Shown here piece by piece: positions 44,401 through 52,443 of a stretch of 64,000 nucleotides of DNA. Origin of the DNA: Tahibacter aquaticus (GTDB taxonomy: Bacteria > Pseudomonadota > Gammaproteobacteria > Xanthomonadales > Rhodanobacteraceae). Both the position numbers and the translations under genes were made by a program. The stretch spans positions 62,001 to 126,000 of the forward strand of contig NZ_SNZH01000016.1 of assembly GCF_004363655.1 (NCBI RefSeq), read 5' to 3'. Within the stretch, counting starts at the first letter, position 1; every line of letters starts with the position of its first letter. Below the pieces are notes generated by a model, which had not been told where the DNA came from, did no database searches, and saw only the letters and a program-made list of their open reading frames with translations.

Positions 44401-45803
44401 CGATAGAGACTGAGCTGGGCGCGCTGCTGCGCACGAATGCCTGGTGCGGCGACGCCGAAGCGGTCGGTACGTATTCGCGGGAAGCAATGGCGTGGGCATT
44501 GCGCGGCGCAATCGTCCGCGCGCGCGAGCTGGCTCCGGAGGCCGCCTCAGCACCGGCGCTGGATCTGGCCGACTGGCGCAGCGACCGCGTCGGCTGGGGC
44601 GTGGTTCTGCCCGATCGCGACGGCCTGTCGGACGCGGACAAGGCCGCGGCGGTCGATGCGCCGGCGGCAATCCGGCGCCTGATCGCCGCGCGCGGCAATG
44701 CGCCGGTATTCCGCTACAAAAAAGAACACGCCCGTGACGGTTTCCTGCTGCGCCACTTTGCCCACCGCGCGCCCGCACGCTTGCGCGCCAGCGGTCAGCG
44801 TGGCGTGCGCGGCGATGCGGCCGTGCCGCGCTATCTGCTGATTGTCGGCTCGCCCGGCGAAATTCCCTGGAGTTTCCAGTACCGCCTGCAGACCGACGCT
44901 TTCGTTGGCCGGCTGGATCTGGACGAGGAAGGTCTCGAACGTTATGTCGATGCACTGTCGAGCGGCTGGCACGGCAGCCGGCGCAGCGCCGACAAGCCGC
45001 TGCTCTGGTCGGTGGATCACGGTCATCCGGATATCACCTACCTGATGCGCAAGACCATCGCGGAAAAACTGCAGGAAGCCTTCGTTCAATCCGGCTTCGA
45101 CGCGCAGCTGCTGACCGACGCCCAGGCGACGCACGCGCAATTGAACGCGGCGCTGGCTGAGCGCCAGCCCGCGTTCGTACTCAGCACCAGTCACGGGGCC
45201 ACTTTCCCGCTGGACGATGCGGCGAAGCTGCGCGCGCAACTCGGCCTGCTGGTCGACCGCGACCACGCGCTGCTCGACATCGATGCACTGCTGCAGCAAT
45301 GGCAGCCGGCCGGCGCGATCTGGTACGCGCATGCCTGCTGCTCGGCTGGTGCCGACAAGCCGTCGACCTTCCAGAAACTGGTGGATGCGTCCTCGTCGCT
45401 GGGCCGCATGCTCGGCGCCGTCGCACAGATCGGCCCGTGTACTGCAGCACTGCCGCGCGCGCTGCTTGGCGCGGCGCAGCCCTTGGCTGCCTTCATCGGC
45501 CACGTCGAACCGACCTTCGACTGGACCTTGCGCGATCCCGACAATGGCCAGCGCATGACCGACGCGCTGATCATCGACACCTTGTTCACTTCGCTACATG
45601 CGGCCAGGCGCACGCCGGTCGGCATGGCCATGGACGGCTACTACGACGCCGTCGCCGGGTTGCTGCTCGACCATATCGATGCGGTGGAGGCCTTCAATAA
45701 CCACGAGGCCGGCGCCGAGGTGCGCGCGATGAAGGCGAAACTGATGGCGATGGATCGGCTGGGGATGGTGATACTGGGTGATCCGACGGTGGCGATGCCG
45801 TAG
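44397..45803 (+). CDS. Caspase-fold cysteine protease, C25/CHAT-like
   Basis: 468 residues. The strand-loop YLLIVGSPGEIPWSFQY (about 143-159) and DAFVGRLDLDEEGLERYV resemble the first part of gingipain-type (C25) domains. The catalytic dyad is predicted as His 266 in LSTSHGATFP and Cys 314 in YAHACCSAGAD, the usual H-G then A-C-x-S spacing of C25/CHAT peptidases. There is no signal peptide, so unlike secreted gingipains it should act in the cytoplasm. The N-terminal 130 residues are unassigned. ATG 44397 overlaps the preceding small ORF (ATGA). A bidirectional terminator follows. The target is unknown; the adjacent hydrolase is the natural candidate. Confidence 0.78.
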   Translation: MTIETELGALLRTNAWCGDAEAVGTYSREAMAWALRGAIVRARELAPEAASAPALDLADWRSDRVGWGVVLPDRDGLSDADKAAAVDAPAAIRRLIAARGNAPVFRYKKEHARDGFLLRHFAHRAPARLRASGQRGVRGDAAVPRYLLIVGSPGEIPWSFQYRLQTDAFVGRLDLDEEGLERYVDALSSGWHGSRRSADKPLLWSVDHGHPDITYLMRKTIAEKLQEAFVQSGFDAQLLTDAQATHAQLNAALAERQPAFVLSTSHGATFPLDDAAKLRAQLGLLVDRDHALLDIDALLQQWQPAGAIWYAHACCSAGADKPSTFQKLVDASSSLGRMLGAVAQIGPCTAALPRALLGAAQPLAAFIGHVEPTFDWTLRDPDNGQRMTDALIIDTLFTSLHAARRTPVGMAMDGYYDAVAGLLLDHIDAVEAFNNHEAGAEVRAMKAKLMAMDRLGMVILGDPTVAMP

Positions 45804-45852
45804 GCGAGGTCGCTTTCGCTATGCGCGCGTTCGGCGGATGTTGGCGCGACAA

Positions 45853-45884
45853 CGAAAAAAGCCTGCGTCAGCAGGCTTTTTTCG
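45853..45884. terminator. Bidirectional intrinsic terminator
   Basis: A perfect 14-bp stem: CGAAAAAAGCCTGC (45853-45866), loop GTCA, GCAGGCTTTTTTCG (45871-45884). T runs occur in both directions, so it can end both the plus-strand protease operon and the minus-strand tRNA-Pro transcript. Confidence 0.93.
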
Positions 45885-45896
45885 TACCAAAGATTT

Positions 45897-45973
45897 TGGT
45901 CGGGGAGACAGGATTTGAACCTGCGACTTCTACGTCCCGAACGTAGCGCTCTACCAGGCTGAGCTACACCCCG
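45897..45973 (-). tRNA. tRNA-Pro (anticodon CGG)
   Basis: 77 bases with encoded CCA (45897-45899 complement). The anticodon stem CTACG/CGTAG closes the loop TTCGGGA, giving anticodon CGG, which reads CCG (Pro). D-arm TAGCTCAGCCTGGTAGAGC and T-loop TTCAAAT are normal. The acceptor stem CGGGGTG pairs with CTCCCCG apart from one U-U position. The 3' end faces the hydrolase/protease module. Confidence 0.97.
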
Positions 45974-45985
45974 AGGGAGCTGCGC

Positions 45986-46014
45986 ATCTTAATGACCGAT
46001 CGGTGACTTGGCAA
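45986..46014 (-). promoter_or_regulatory. Promoter of tRNA-Pro
   Basis: Read on the minus strand: TTGCCA (46014-46009), exactly 17 bases, TAAGAT (45991-45986). The start point would be about 45979, six bases before the mature tRNA 5' end, so little 5' processing is needed. Confidence 0.75.
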
Positions 46015-46056
46015 TACCCGCCTGCCAATTTCCGATGAACTCGTTAGGATTCGGGG

Positions 46057-47313
46057 ATGACCGAAAACAGAGCGGATGTACTGATTCTGGGCGGCGGTGT
46101 CGTCGGCCTGTCCTGTGCCTGGTTCCTGCTGCAGCAGGGGCGGCGCGTCACCGTGCTGGAGCGCGGCCGCGTCGGCGGCGGCGCTTCCCACGGCAATTGC
46201 GGCACGCTGACGCCGAGTCACTCTGCACCACTGGCCATGCCCGGCATGGTAGTCAAGGCCCTGCGCATGATGGGACGCAAGGATGCGCCGTTCCATGTCG
46301 CGCCACGGCTGGATCTGGAATTGCTGCACTGGATGACGCGCTTTGCCGCACGCTGCAACTGGACCGACTTCAATACGGCCAATCGCAGCAAGGCCGCCAT
46401 CCTCACCCATTCGCGCGCGCTGATCGGCGAGCTGGTCGCGGCGCAGTCACTGCAGTGCGGGTTTGCCGAGCGCGGCACCTTGTATGTGTTTCGCCAGCAA
46501 CAGGCGCTGGATGAGTTCGGCTGGCATGCGCGCAGCCTGCGCGAGGTGGGTATCGCGGTAGACGAGCTGGGCGGGGCCGAGCTGCGGGCGAAAGAACCCA
46601 GTCTGCGCGATACAGTGATCGGCGGCGTTTTCCATCCCGGCGATGCGCAACTGCGGCCGGACCGTTTCGTCGCTGAGCTGGCGCGCATCGTGCGTGCGGC
46701 CGGCGCGCGCATCGTCGACAACACGGCGGCCGAGGATTTTCTGCTCGAGGGCGATCGCATTGCCGCGGTGAAGACGGCCGCAGGCCAGGAACACGGCGAC
46801 GAAGTGGTGCTGGCCCTGGGCGCCTGGTCACCGCAGCTGGGGCGGCGGCTGGAGCTGCGCATCCCGGTGCAGCCGGGCAAGGGGTATTCCATCACCTATG
46901 CGCGGCCGCAGCAGGCGCCGCGCATTCCGCTGATCCTCAAGGAAGACAGTGTCTGCGTCACCGCCTGGGACGACGGCTATCGCCTGGGCAGTACGATGGA
47001 ATTCGCCGGTTACGACGAAACTCTCAATCGCCTGCGGCTGGACGCCTTGCGCCGCGGTGCCGCGCGCTATCTGCACGAGCCCGAAGGCCCCAGCGTGAGC
47101 GAAGAATGGTGGGGCTGGCGGCCGATGACCTGGGACGATCTGCCCATCCTCGGTCGCGCCGCGCGCTGGCGCAATCTCAGCCTGGCCACTGGCCATGGCA
47201 TGCTCGGCGTGAGCATGTCGGCGGCGAGCGGCGAGCTGCTCGCCGAGATCCTCTGCGGCAAGGCGACCACGCTCGATGCCAGACCCTATAGTCCGCAACG
47301 CTTCCATCTCTGA
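46057..47313 (+). CDS. FAD-dependent D-amino-acid dehydrogenase-like oxidoreductase (DadA family)
   Basis: 418 residues. The FAD motif LILGGGVVGLSCAWFLLQQG is at about residues 9-28. The DadA-family segments LRAKEPSLRDTVIGGVFHPGDAQLRP (seen from about 183), VQPGKGYSI, GSTMEFAGYD and WWGWRPMTWDDLPILG follow, then LATGHGMLGVSMSAASG at the C-terminal flavin site. It should oxidise a D-amino acid or D-hydroxyproline and pass electrons to the respiratory chain. No racemase, hydroxyproline epimerase or proline catabolic gene is adjacent, so the substrate is open. It is followed after ten bases by the CocE-type hydrolase. Confidence 0.85.
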   Translation: MTENRADVLILGGGVVGLSCAWFLLQQGRRVTVLERGRVGGGASHGNCGTLTPSHSAPLAMPGMVVKALRMMGRKDAPFHVAPRLDLELLHWMTRFAARCNWTDFNTANRSKAAILTHSRALIGELVAAQSLQCGFAERGTLYVFRQQQALDEFGWHARSLREVGIAVDELGGAELRAKEPSLRDTVIGGVFHPGDAQLRPDRFVAELARIVRAAGARIVDNTAAEDFLLEGDRIAAVKTAAGQEHGDEVVLALGAWSPQLGRRLELRIPVQPGKGYSITYARPQQAPRIPLILKEDSVCVTAWDDGYRLGSTMEFAGYDETLNRLRLDALRRGAARYLHEPEGPSVSEEWWGWRPMTWDDLPILGRAARWRNLSLATGHGMLGVSMSAASGELLAEILCGKATTLDARPYSPQRFHL

Positions 47314-47323
47314 GGGGATATAC

Positions 47324-49120
47324 ATGTATCGAAAGGGAATCGCAGGACTGCTGCTCGGCCTTGGCCTGGTCTTGAACGCGCAGGCACAGGCGCCGCGGGC
47401 CGCGCCTGCGGAAGCGGCCACGCCAGTGGATCTGCAGTGGGGCGTGCGCATTCCGATGCGCGACGGCGTCGAGCTGCAGGCCACGCTGTACCGCCCGCAA
47501 GGGCAGAAGGACGCGCTGCCCTGCGTGCTGACGCTGACGCCGTATATCGCGCAGAGCTACCATGATCGCGGCCGCTATTTTGCCGCTCACGGCTACGTGT
47601 TCGCCGCGGTCGACGCCCGCGGCCGCGGCAATTCCGCCGGACAGTTCACGCCGTTCCTGCAGGAAGCGCAGGACGGCCACGACATCGTCGAATGGCTGGC
47701 CAGGCAGAGCTACTGCAACGGCAAGATCACCATGTGGGGCGGTTCCTACGCCGGTTACGACCAGTGGGCGACGGCGAAGGAAAAGCCGGCGCATCTGGCC
47801 ACCATTGTGCCGGTGGCGTCGGTCATGCCGGGGCTGGATTTCCCCATGCGCAACAATATTTTCTATCCCTACGACATGCGCTGGCTGACCCTGGTCAGCG
47901 GAAAGGCGGCACAGGACGATCTGTTCGGCGACGAAGCGATGTGGGGCCAGCTGTTCCGCAGCGCGCACGAAGCGCATGCACCGTTCAACACGCTTGATAC
48001 GCGCTTCGGCAATCCGTCGGCGCATTTCCAGCAGTGGGTGGCCAATCCCCTGCAGAGCGAGTATTGGGACCGCCTCAGTCCGACCCAGGCGCAATACGCT
48101 GCACTGGATCTGCCGATTCTCAGCATCACCGGCCATTACGACGGCGACCAGCCCGGCGCGCTGGCTTTCTATGCCAACCATATGAAGTACGGCACTGCTG
48201 CCGCGCGCGACAGGCACTATCTGATCATCGGCCCATGGGACCATGCCAGCACGCGCACGCCGCGGGAAGAATACGCCGGCCTCAAATACGGCAGCGCGAG
48301 CATGCTGGACATGAATGCGCTGCACAAAGCCTGGTACGACTGGACGCTGAAAAACGGCCCCAAGCCCGAGTTTCTCAAGGCGCGTGTCGCCTACTACGTG
48401 ACGGGCTCGAATGACTGGCGTTACGCCGATACGCTGGAAGCGATTACCGCCGAACAGCGGGCGTATTTCCTTGCGTCGGACAACGGCCGCGCCGGCGACG
48501 TGTATGCGTCGGGCCGCCTCGAAGCGGACCAGCGCGGCAAGCGCAGCGGCAGTGATCGCTACGTCTACGATCCGCTCGATGTCAGCGCCGTCGAAGGCGA
48601 TGCCACGGACGAATCGGGCGCCGAGCTTACCGACCAGCGTCCGCTGTTGCGGCGCAACGGGAAGCAACTGGTCTACCACACCGCGCCGTTGGACAAGGAC
48701 ACCGATATCGCCGGCTTTTTCCGCTTCAGCGCCTGGCTCAAGCTGGACCAGCCCGATACGGATTTCAGCGTCGACATCTACGCCATCGCTCCCGACGGCA
48801 GCAGCCTGCTGCTCAGCAACGACGTGATGCGCGCGCGCTACCGTCAAAGCCTGCGCGAGGCCAGGCTGGTCAAGCCGGGCAAGGTGGAGCGCTACGATTT
48901 CGAGCGCTTCACCTTCGTGGCGCGCCAGCTCAAGCGCGGCAGCCGCCTGCGCCTGGTACTCGGCCCGATCAACAACCTGGGCATGCAGAAGAACTACAAC
49001 AGCGGCGGCGTGGTGAATGCCGAGGGCGCCAAGGACGCGCGCACGGTCACGGTGGAGCTGCTGCACGATGCACAGCATCCCAGCGCGCTGTACGTGCCGA
49101 TTGCCGTGCCCAAGCCGTGA
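47324..49120 (+). CDS. Secreted CocE/NonD-family hydrolase (X-Pro dipeptidyl-peptidase type)
   Basis: 598 residues. A signal peptide covers about 1-22 (ending LNAQAQA). The alpha/beta-hydrolase domain has the nucleophile Ser 141 in TMWGGSYAGYDQWA, VDARGRGNSAGQF for the oxyanion site, and Asp and His candidates in TGHYDGDQPGA and IGPWDHAST. The C-terminal beta-sandwich (about 390-595) is the X-Pro domain. Family members hydrolyse acyl esters, beta-lactams or Pro-containing peptides; the exact bond is not predictable. GAGGGG precedes the ATG. It probably shares a transcript with the DadA-like gene and the amidohydrolase after it. Confidence 0.88.
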   Translation: MYRKGIAGLLLGLGLVLNAQAQAPRAAPAEAATPVDLQWGVRIPMRDGVELQATLYRPQGQKDALPCVLTLTPYIAQSYHDRGRYFAAHGYVFAAVDARGRGNSAGQFTPFLQEAQDGHDIVEWLARQSYCNGKITMWGGSYAGYDQWATAKEKPAHLATIVPVASVMPGLDFPMRNNIFYPYDMRWLTLVSGKAAQDDLFGDEAMWGQLFRSAHEAHAPFNTLDTRFGNPSAHFQQWVANPLQSEYWDRLSPTQAQYAALDLPILSITGHYDGDQPGALAFYANHMKYGTAAARDRHYLIIGPWDHASTRTPREEYAGLKYGSASMLDMNALHKAWYDWTLKNGPKPEFLKARVAYYVTGSNDWRYADTLEAITAEQRAYFLASDNGRAGDVYASGRLEADQRGKRSGSDRYVYDPLDVSAVEGDATDESGAELTDQRPLLRRNGKQLVYHTAPLDKDTDIAGFFRFSAWLKLDQPDTDFSVDIYAIAPDGSSLLLSNDVMRARYRQSLREARLVKPGKVERYDFERFTFVARQLKRGSRLRLVLGPINNLGMQKNYNSGGVVNAEGAKDARTVTVELLHDAQHPSALYVPIAVPKP

Positions 49121-49137
49121 ATGCGGAAGCCGTGAAT

Positions 49138-49917
49138 ATGTCCACCTTCAGCTTGTACCCCGGCCGTGTGCCGCTGCTGGTCTCGCTGCCGCACGATGGC
49201 AGCGAGCTGCCGCCGGATATTGCCGCGCGCCTGACGCCGTCGGCACAGCGTGTACCCGATACCGATTGGCATGTGAGCAGGCTGTACGATTTCGCCCGCG
49301 AGCTTGGCGCGTCGGTCCTGGTGCCGCGGTATTCCCGTTACGTGGTCGATCTGAACCGGCCGCCCGACGATGTGTCGCTGTATCCGGGCCAGAACACGAC
49401 CGGGCTTTGTCCCATTGTGCAATTCAGCGGCGAACCGGTGTACCTCGACGGCGCACAGCCGACAGCGGACGAGATTGCGGCGCGGGTGCAGACCTACTGG
49501 CAGCCTTACCACGCCGCCTTGCAGCAGGAACTCGCGCGGCTCAAGCGCGAGCACGGCCGCGCGGTGCTGTGGGAAGGGCATTCGATCCGTGCGGTCGTGC
49601 CGTTCCTGTTCGACGGTCGCCTGCCGGATTTCAATCTCGGCACCGCCGCCGGTGCCAGTTGCCGCCTGCGGCTGCAGGCGCGGCTGGTGGAAATCCTCGA
49701 GGCGCAGGGCGACTACAGCTATGTCGCCAACGGCCGCTTCAAGGGCGGCTATATCACGCGCCACTACGGCAAGCCGGAGCAGGGCATCGATGCGGTCCAG
49801 CTGGAACTGGCCCAGCTCAACTACATGGACGAAGACAGTTTCGACTACCGGCCCGAGCGCGCCGCCGGCACTGTCCGCCTGCTGCGGCAGCTATTGCAGG
49901 CGACCTTGGAAGTCTGA
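49138..49917 (+). CDS. hutG: N-formylglutamate amidohydrolase family protein
   Basis: 259 residues. The family marks are LLVSLPHDGSELPPDIAARL (about 15-34), a DTDWHVSRLYDF segment, VDLNRPP, WEGHSIRAVVPFLFDGRLPDFNLGT (seen from about 143) and YVANGRFKGGYITRHYG. These zinc-dependent enzymes hydrolyse N-formyl-L-glutamate in the five-step histidine degradation route. No other hut gene is present, so a related formyl amino acid may be the substrate. ATG 49138 is supported by GGAAG eight bases upstream; a GTG at 49117 overlapping the previous stop is the alternative. Confidence 0.85.
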   Translation: MSTFSLYPGRVPLLVSLPHDGSELPPDIAARLTPSAQRVPDTDWHVSRLYDFARELGASVLVPRYSRYVVDLNRPPDDVSLYPGQNTTGLCPIVQFSGEPVYLDGAQPTADEIAARVQTYWQPYHAALQQELARLKREHGRAVLWEGHSIRAVVPFLFDGRLPDFNLGTAAGASCRLRLQARLVEILEAQGDYSYVANGRFKGGYITRHYGKPEQGIDAVQLELAQLNYMDEDSFDYRPERAAGTVRLLRQLLQATLEV

Positions 49918-50143
49918 GGCTGGCGGAGTAGTGTGGGCGAGCCTGTCGGCGGGCCGGGAAACTTCTGGATTTGTCGGGTTCTGCGCCGATACGGCGCCTG
50001 CTTGTATCAGGCGGCGGCCAGACCCTGGCAACGAAGGGGCTTGGCGGGGCTGTGTGGAGCGAGGCAGCTGAGAGAAACGCCGTTCACGCGGCACGTGTTC
50101 AGGGCTTGACTGGGGTTGAATCGATCGTCACTGGGGGAAGATC

Positions 50144-50380
50144 ATGCGTAGTGCCATCGTCATGGCTGCCATTGTATTTTGTGCGGCGTTGTGTACGCCG
50201 TCGGCGGCGGTTGCCGCGCCCGAACCGCAGTCGGGAAATTCCAGCCAGATGCCGGTAGGCATGGGGCGCAAGAAGCCACCGCCGCCGCAGGACCAGCCGC
50301 AGGAAGAACAGTCCAAGCAGGGCAATGCGGGGCAGCAGCAACCGCCGCCGCCGAAAAAGAAGAAAGACGACCGGCGCTAG
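50144..50380 (+). CDS. Small secreted proline-, glutamine- and lysine-rich protein
   Basis: 78 residues. A signal peptide covers about 1-24 (ending SAAVAA). The mature part is low-complexity: Pro runs, Gln-rich, and a basic tail PPPPKKKKDDRR. No domain. GGGGGAAG lies seven bases before the ATG, which, with the signal peptide and the hairpin after the stop, makes it a likely real gene. Similar small proteins are common and unassigned. Confidence 0.65.
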   Translation: MRSAIVMAAIVFCAALCTPSAAVAAPEPQSGNSSQMPVGMGRKKPPPPQDQPQEEQSKQGNAGQQQPPPPKKKKDDRR

Positions 50381-50382
50381 CT

Positions 50383-50425
50383 GCAAAAGCTGCTTTTTCC
50401 ATTCGGTGGTAAAAGCAGCTTTTGC
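50383..50425. terminator. Hairpin between the small secreted-protein gene and parE
   Basis: GCAAAAGCTGCTTTT (50383-50397) and AAAAGCAGCTTTTGC (50411-50425) are perfect 15-base inverted repeats around a 13-base loop. Placed between two convergent genes, with T-rich strands either way, it can serve both. Confidence 0.7.
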
Positions 50426-50464
50426 GCGGATCTGCCTGCTGCAGGCGCCGGGCCGGCGGCTCGC

Positions 50465-52354
50465 TCAGACTTCCAGCGACGCCAGGTCGCCTTTCTCTTC
50501 CAGCCAGCTCTTGCGGTCGGAGGCGCGCTTCTTCGACAGCAGCATGTCCATGATCTTGCTGGTGCCGTCGTCCGGCTCCACGGTCAGCTGGACCAGGCGG
50601 CGCGTATCCGGATGCACCGCGGATTCGCGCAGCTGTGGCGGGTTCATTTCGCCGAGGCCCTTGAAGCGGGTGACCGAAATCTGGCCCTTCATCTTTTCCC
50701 GCTCGACGCGTTCGAGCAGGGTTCGCTTTTCGTCTTCGTCCAGGCAGTAGAAAACCTGCTTGCCCACGTCGACGCGGAACAGCGGCGGCATAGCCACGAA
50801 GATATGGCCTTGCCGTACCAGCGCCGGGAAATGCTTGAGGAACAGGGCGCAGAGCAGGGTGGCGATATGCAGGCCGTCGGAATCTGCATCGGCCAGCACG
50901 ATGACCTTGCCGTAGCGCAGGCCGTCGATCTTGTCCACGCCGGGATCGCAGCCGATCGCCACGGCCAGGTCGTGCACTTCCTGCGAGGCCAGCACCGAGC
51001 CCGATTCCACTTCCCAGGTGTTCAATATCTTGCCGCGCAGCGGCAGGATGGCCTGGAAATCCTTGTCCCGCGCCTGCTTGGCCGAGCCGCCGGCGGAGTC
51101 GCCTTCGACCAGGAACAGCTCGGTACGGGAAAGATCGCTCGATGCGCAGTCGGCCAGCTTGCCCGGCAGCGCCGGACCCTGGGTGATCTTCTTGCGCACG
51201 ATCTGCTTTTCGGCCTTCAGGCGTGCTGCGGCGCGCTCGATCGCCAGCTGGGCGATGCGTTCGCCCATTTCCACATGTTGATTCAGATACAACGAGAAAC
51301 CGTCGTGGGCCACGCCTTCGACGAAGCCGGCGGCGTTGCGCGAGGACAGGCGTTCCTTGGTCTGGCCGGAGAACTGCGCATCCTGCAGCTTCAGCGACAG
51401 CACGAAGGACAGCCTGTCCCAGACGTCTTCCGGTGCCAGCTTGACGCCGCGTGGCAGCAGGTTGCGGAAATCGCAGAACTCCCGCAGTGCCTCGGTCAGG
51501 CCGGTGCGCAGGCCGTTGCAGTGCGTGCCGCCCTGGGCAGTGGGAATCAGGTTGACGTAGGACTCCTGCACCAGTTCGCCTTCGGGCACCCAGGCGATGG
51601 CGAATTCCACCGCTTCGGTCTCGCGCTTGAGTTCGTGTACGAACAGGTCGTTCGGCAGGTAGTCGTTCTGGCCGAGCATGGAACGCAGGTAATCCTGCAG
51701 GCCGTCCTCGTAATACCAGGTGTCCTTGTCGCCACTGGCTTCGTCGCTGAGGTGGACGGTCAGGCCCGAGCACAGCACGGCCTTGGCCTGCAGCACGTGC
51801 TTGAGGCGTGACAGCAGGATCTTCGGCGTATCGAAATATTTCGGATCGGGCCAGAAGCGCACGGTGGTGCCCGTCTGGCGCTTGGGCACGCTGCCGATCA
51901 CTTCCAACGGGCTGGCGCGGTCGCCGTTGCGGAATTCCATGCGGTGCAGCTGCGCGTCGCGCTTGATGGTCACTTCCACTTTCGTGGACAGCGCGTTCAC
52001 CACCGACACGCCGACGCCGTGCAGGCCGCCGGAAAACTGGTAGTTCTTGTTGGAGAATTTGCCGCCCGCATGCAGGCGAGTAAGGATGAGCTCGACACCC
52101 GGAATGCCTTCTTCCGGATGGATATCGACCGGCATGCCGCGGCCGTCGTCGCTGACGCTGACCGAGCCGTCTGTGTGTACCGTGACATCGATCGTCCTGG
52201 CATGTCCGGCCAGGGCTTCGTCGACGGAGTTGTCGATGACTTCCTGGGCGAGATGGTTGGGACGGGAGGTATCGGTATACATGCCCGGCCGGCGCTTGAC
52301 CGGGTCCAGCCCCGACAGGACTTCAATATCGGCGGCGTTGTAACGACTGCTCAT
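50465..52354 (-). CDS. parE: DNA topoisomerase IV subunit B
   Basis: 629 residues, the normal ParE length. The GHKL ATPase has EVIDNSVDEALAGHA, DDGRGMPVDIHPEEG and GGLHGVGVSVVNALS. The TOPRIM part has LVEGDSAGGSAKQARD and DADSDGLHIATLL, and the tail has RFKGLGEMNPPQL. ParE is chosen over GyrB by the start MSSRYNAADIEVLSGLDPVKRRPGMY (split here for length) and the lack of the GyrB insert. parC is not in the window. A short in-frame extension to 52381 exists; ATG 52354 fits the family. Confidence 0.97.
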   Translation of the reverse strand: MSSRYNAADIEVLSGLDPVKRRPGMYTDTSRPNHLAQEVIDNSVDEALAGHARTIDVTVHTDGSVSVSDDGRGMPVDIHPEEGIPGVELILTRLHAGGKFSNKNYQFSGGLHGVGVSVVNALSTKVEVTIKRDAQLHRMEFRNGDRASPLEVIGSVPKRQTGTTVRFWPDPKYFDTPKILLSRLKHVLQAKAVLCSGLTVHLSDEASGDKDTWYYEDGLQDYLRSMLGQNDYLPNDLFVHELKRETEAVEFAIAWVPEGELVQESYVNLIPTAQGGTHCNGLRTGLTEALREFCDFRNLLPRGVKLAPEDVWDRLSFVLSLKLQDAQFSGQTKERLSSRNAAGFVEGVAHDGFSLYLNQHVEMGERIAQLAIERAAARLKAEKQIVRKKITQGPALPGKLADCASSDLSRTELFLVEGDSAGGSAKQARDKDFQAILPLRGKILNTWEVESGSVLASQEVHDLAVAIGCDPGVDKIDGLRYGKVIVLADADSDGLHIATLLCALFLKHFPALVRQGHIFVAMPPLFRVDVGKQVFYCLDEDEKRTLLERVEREKMKGQISVTRFKGLGEMNPPQLRESAVHPDTRRLVQLTVEPDDGTSKIMDMLLSKKRASDRKSWLEEKGDLASLEV

Positions 52355-52395
52355 GTAGCTCACGCGGCAAACGGAAACCACCCATGTTGGCGGTT

Positions 52396-52423
52396 ACGGC
52401 GGCGGCAATCAAGCCGCCGCCGT
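52396..52423 (-). terminator. Hairpin after the TonB-dependent receptor gene
   Basis: ACGGCGGCGGC (52396-52406), loop AATCAA, GCCGCCGCCGT (52413-52423): a perfect 11-bp stem in the 89-bp gap upstream of parE. No T run on either side. Confidence 0.55.
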
Positions 52424-52443
52424 GCTCCTTGCCAAAGCAGGGC

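Noticed and set aside
42496-45973. A bounded integrated element with att repeats at tRNA-Pro
   Set aside because: No integrase and no repeat of the tRNA 3' end visible near ogt; kept only as a hypothesis about accessory status.
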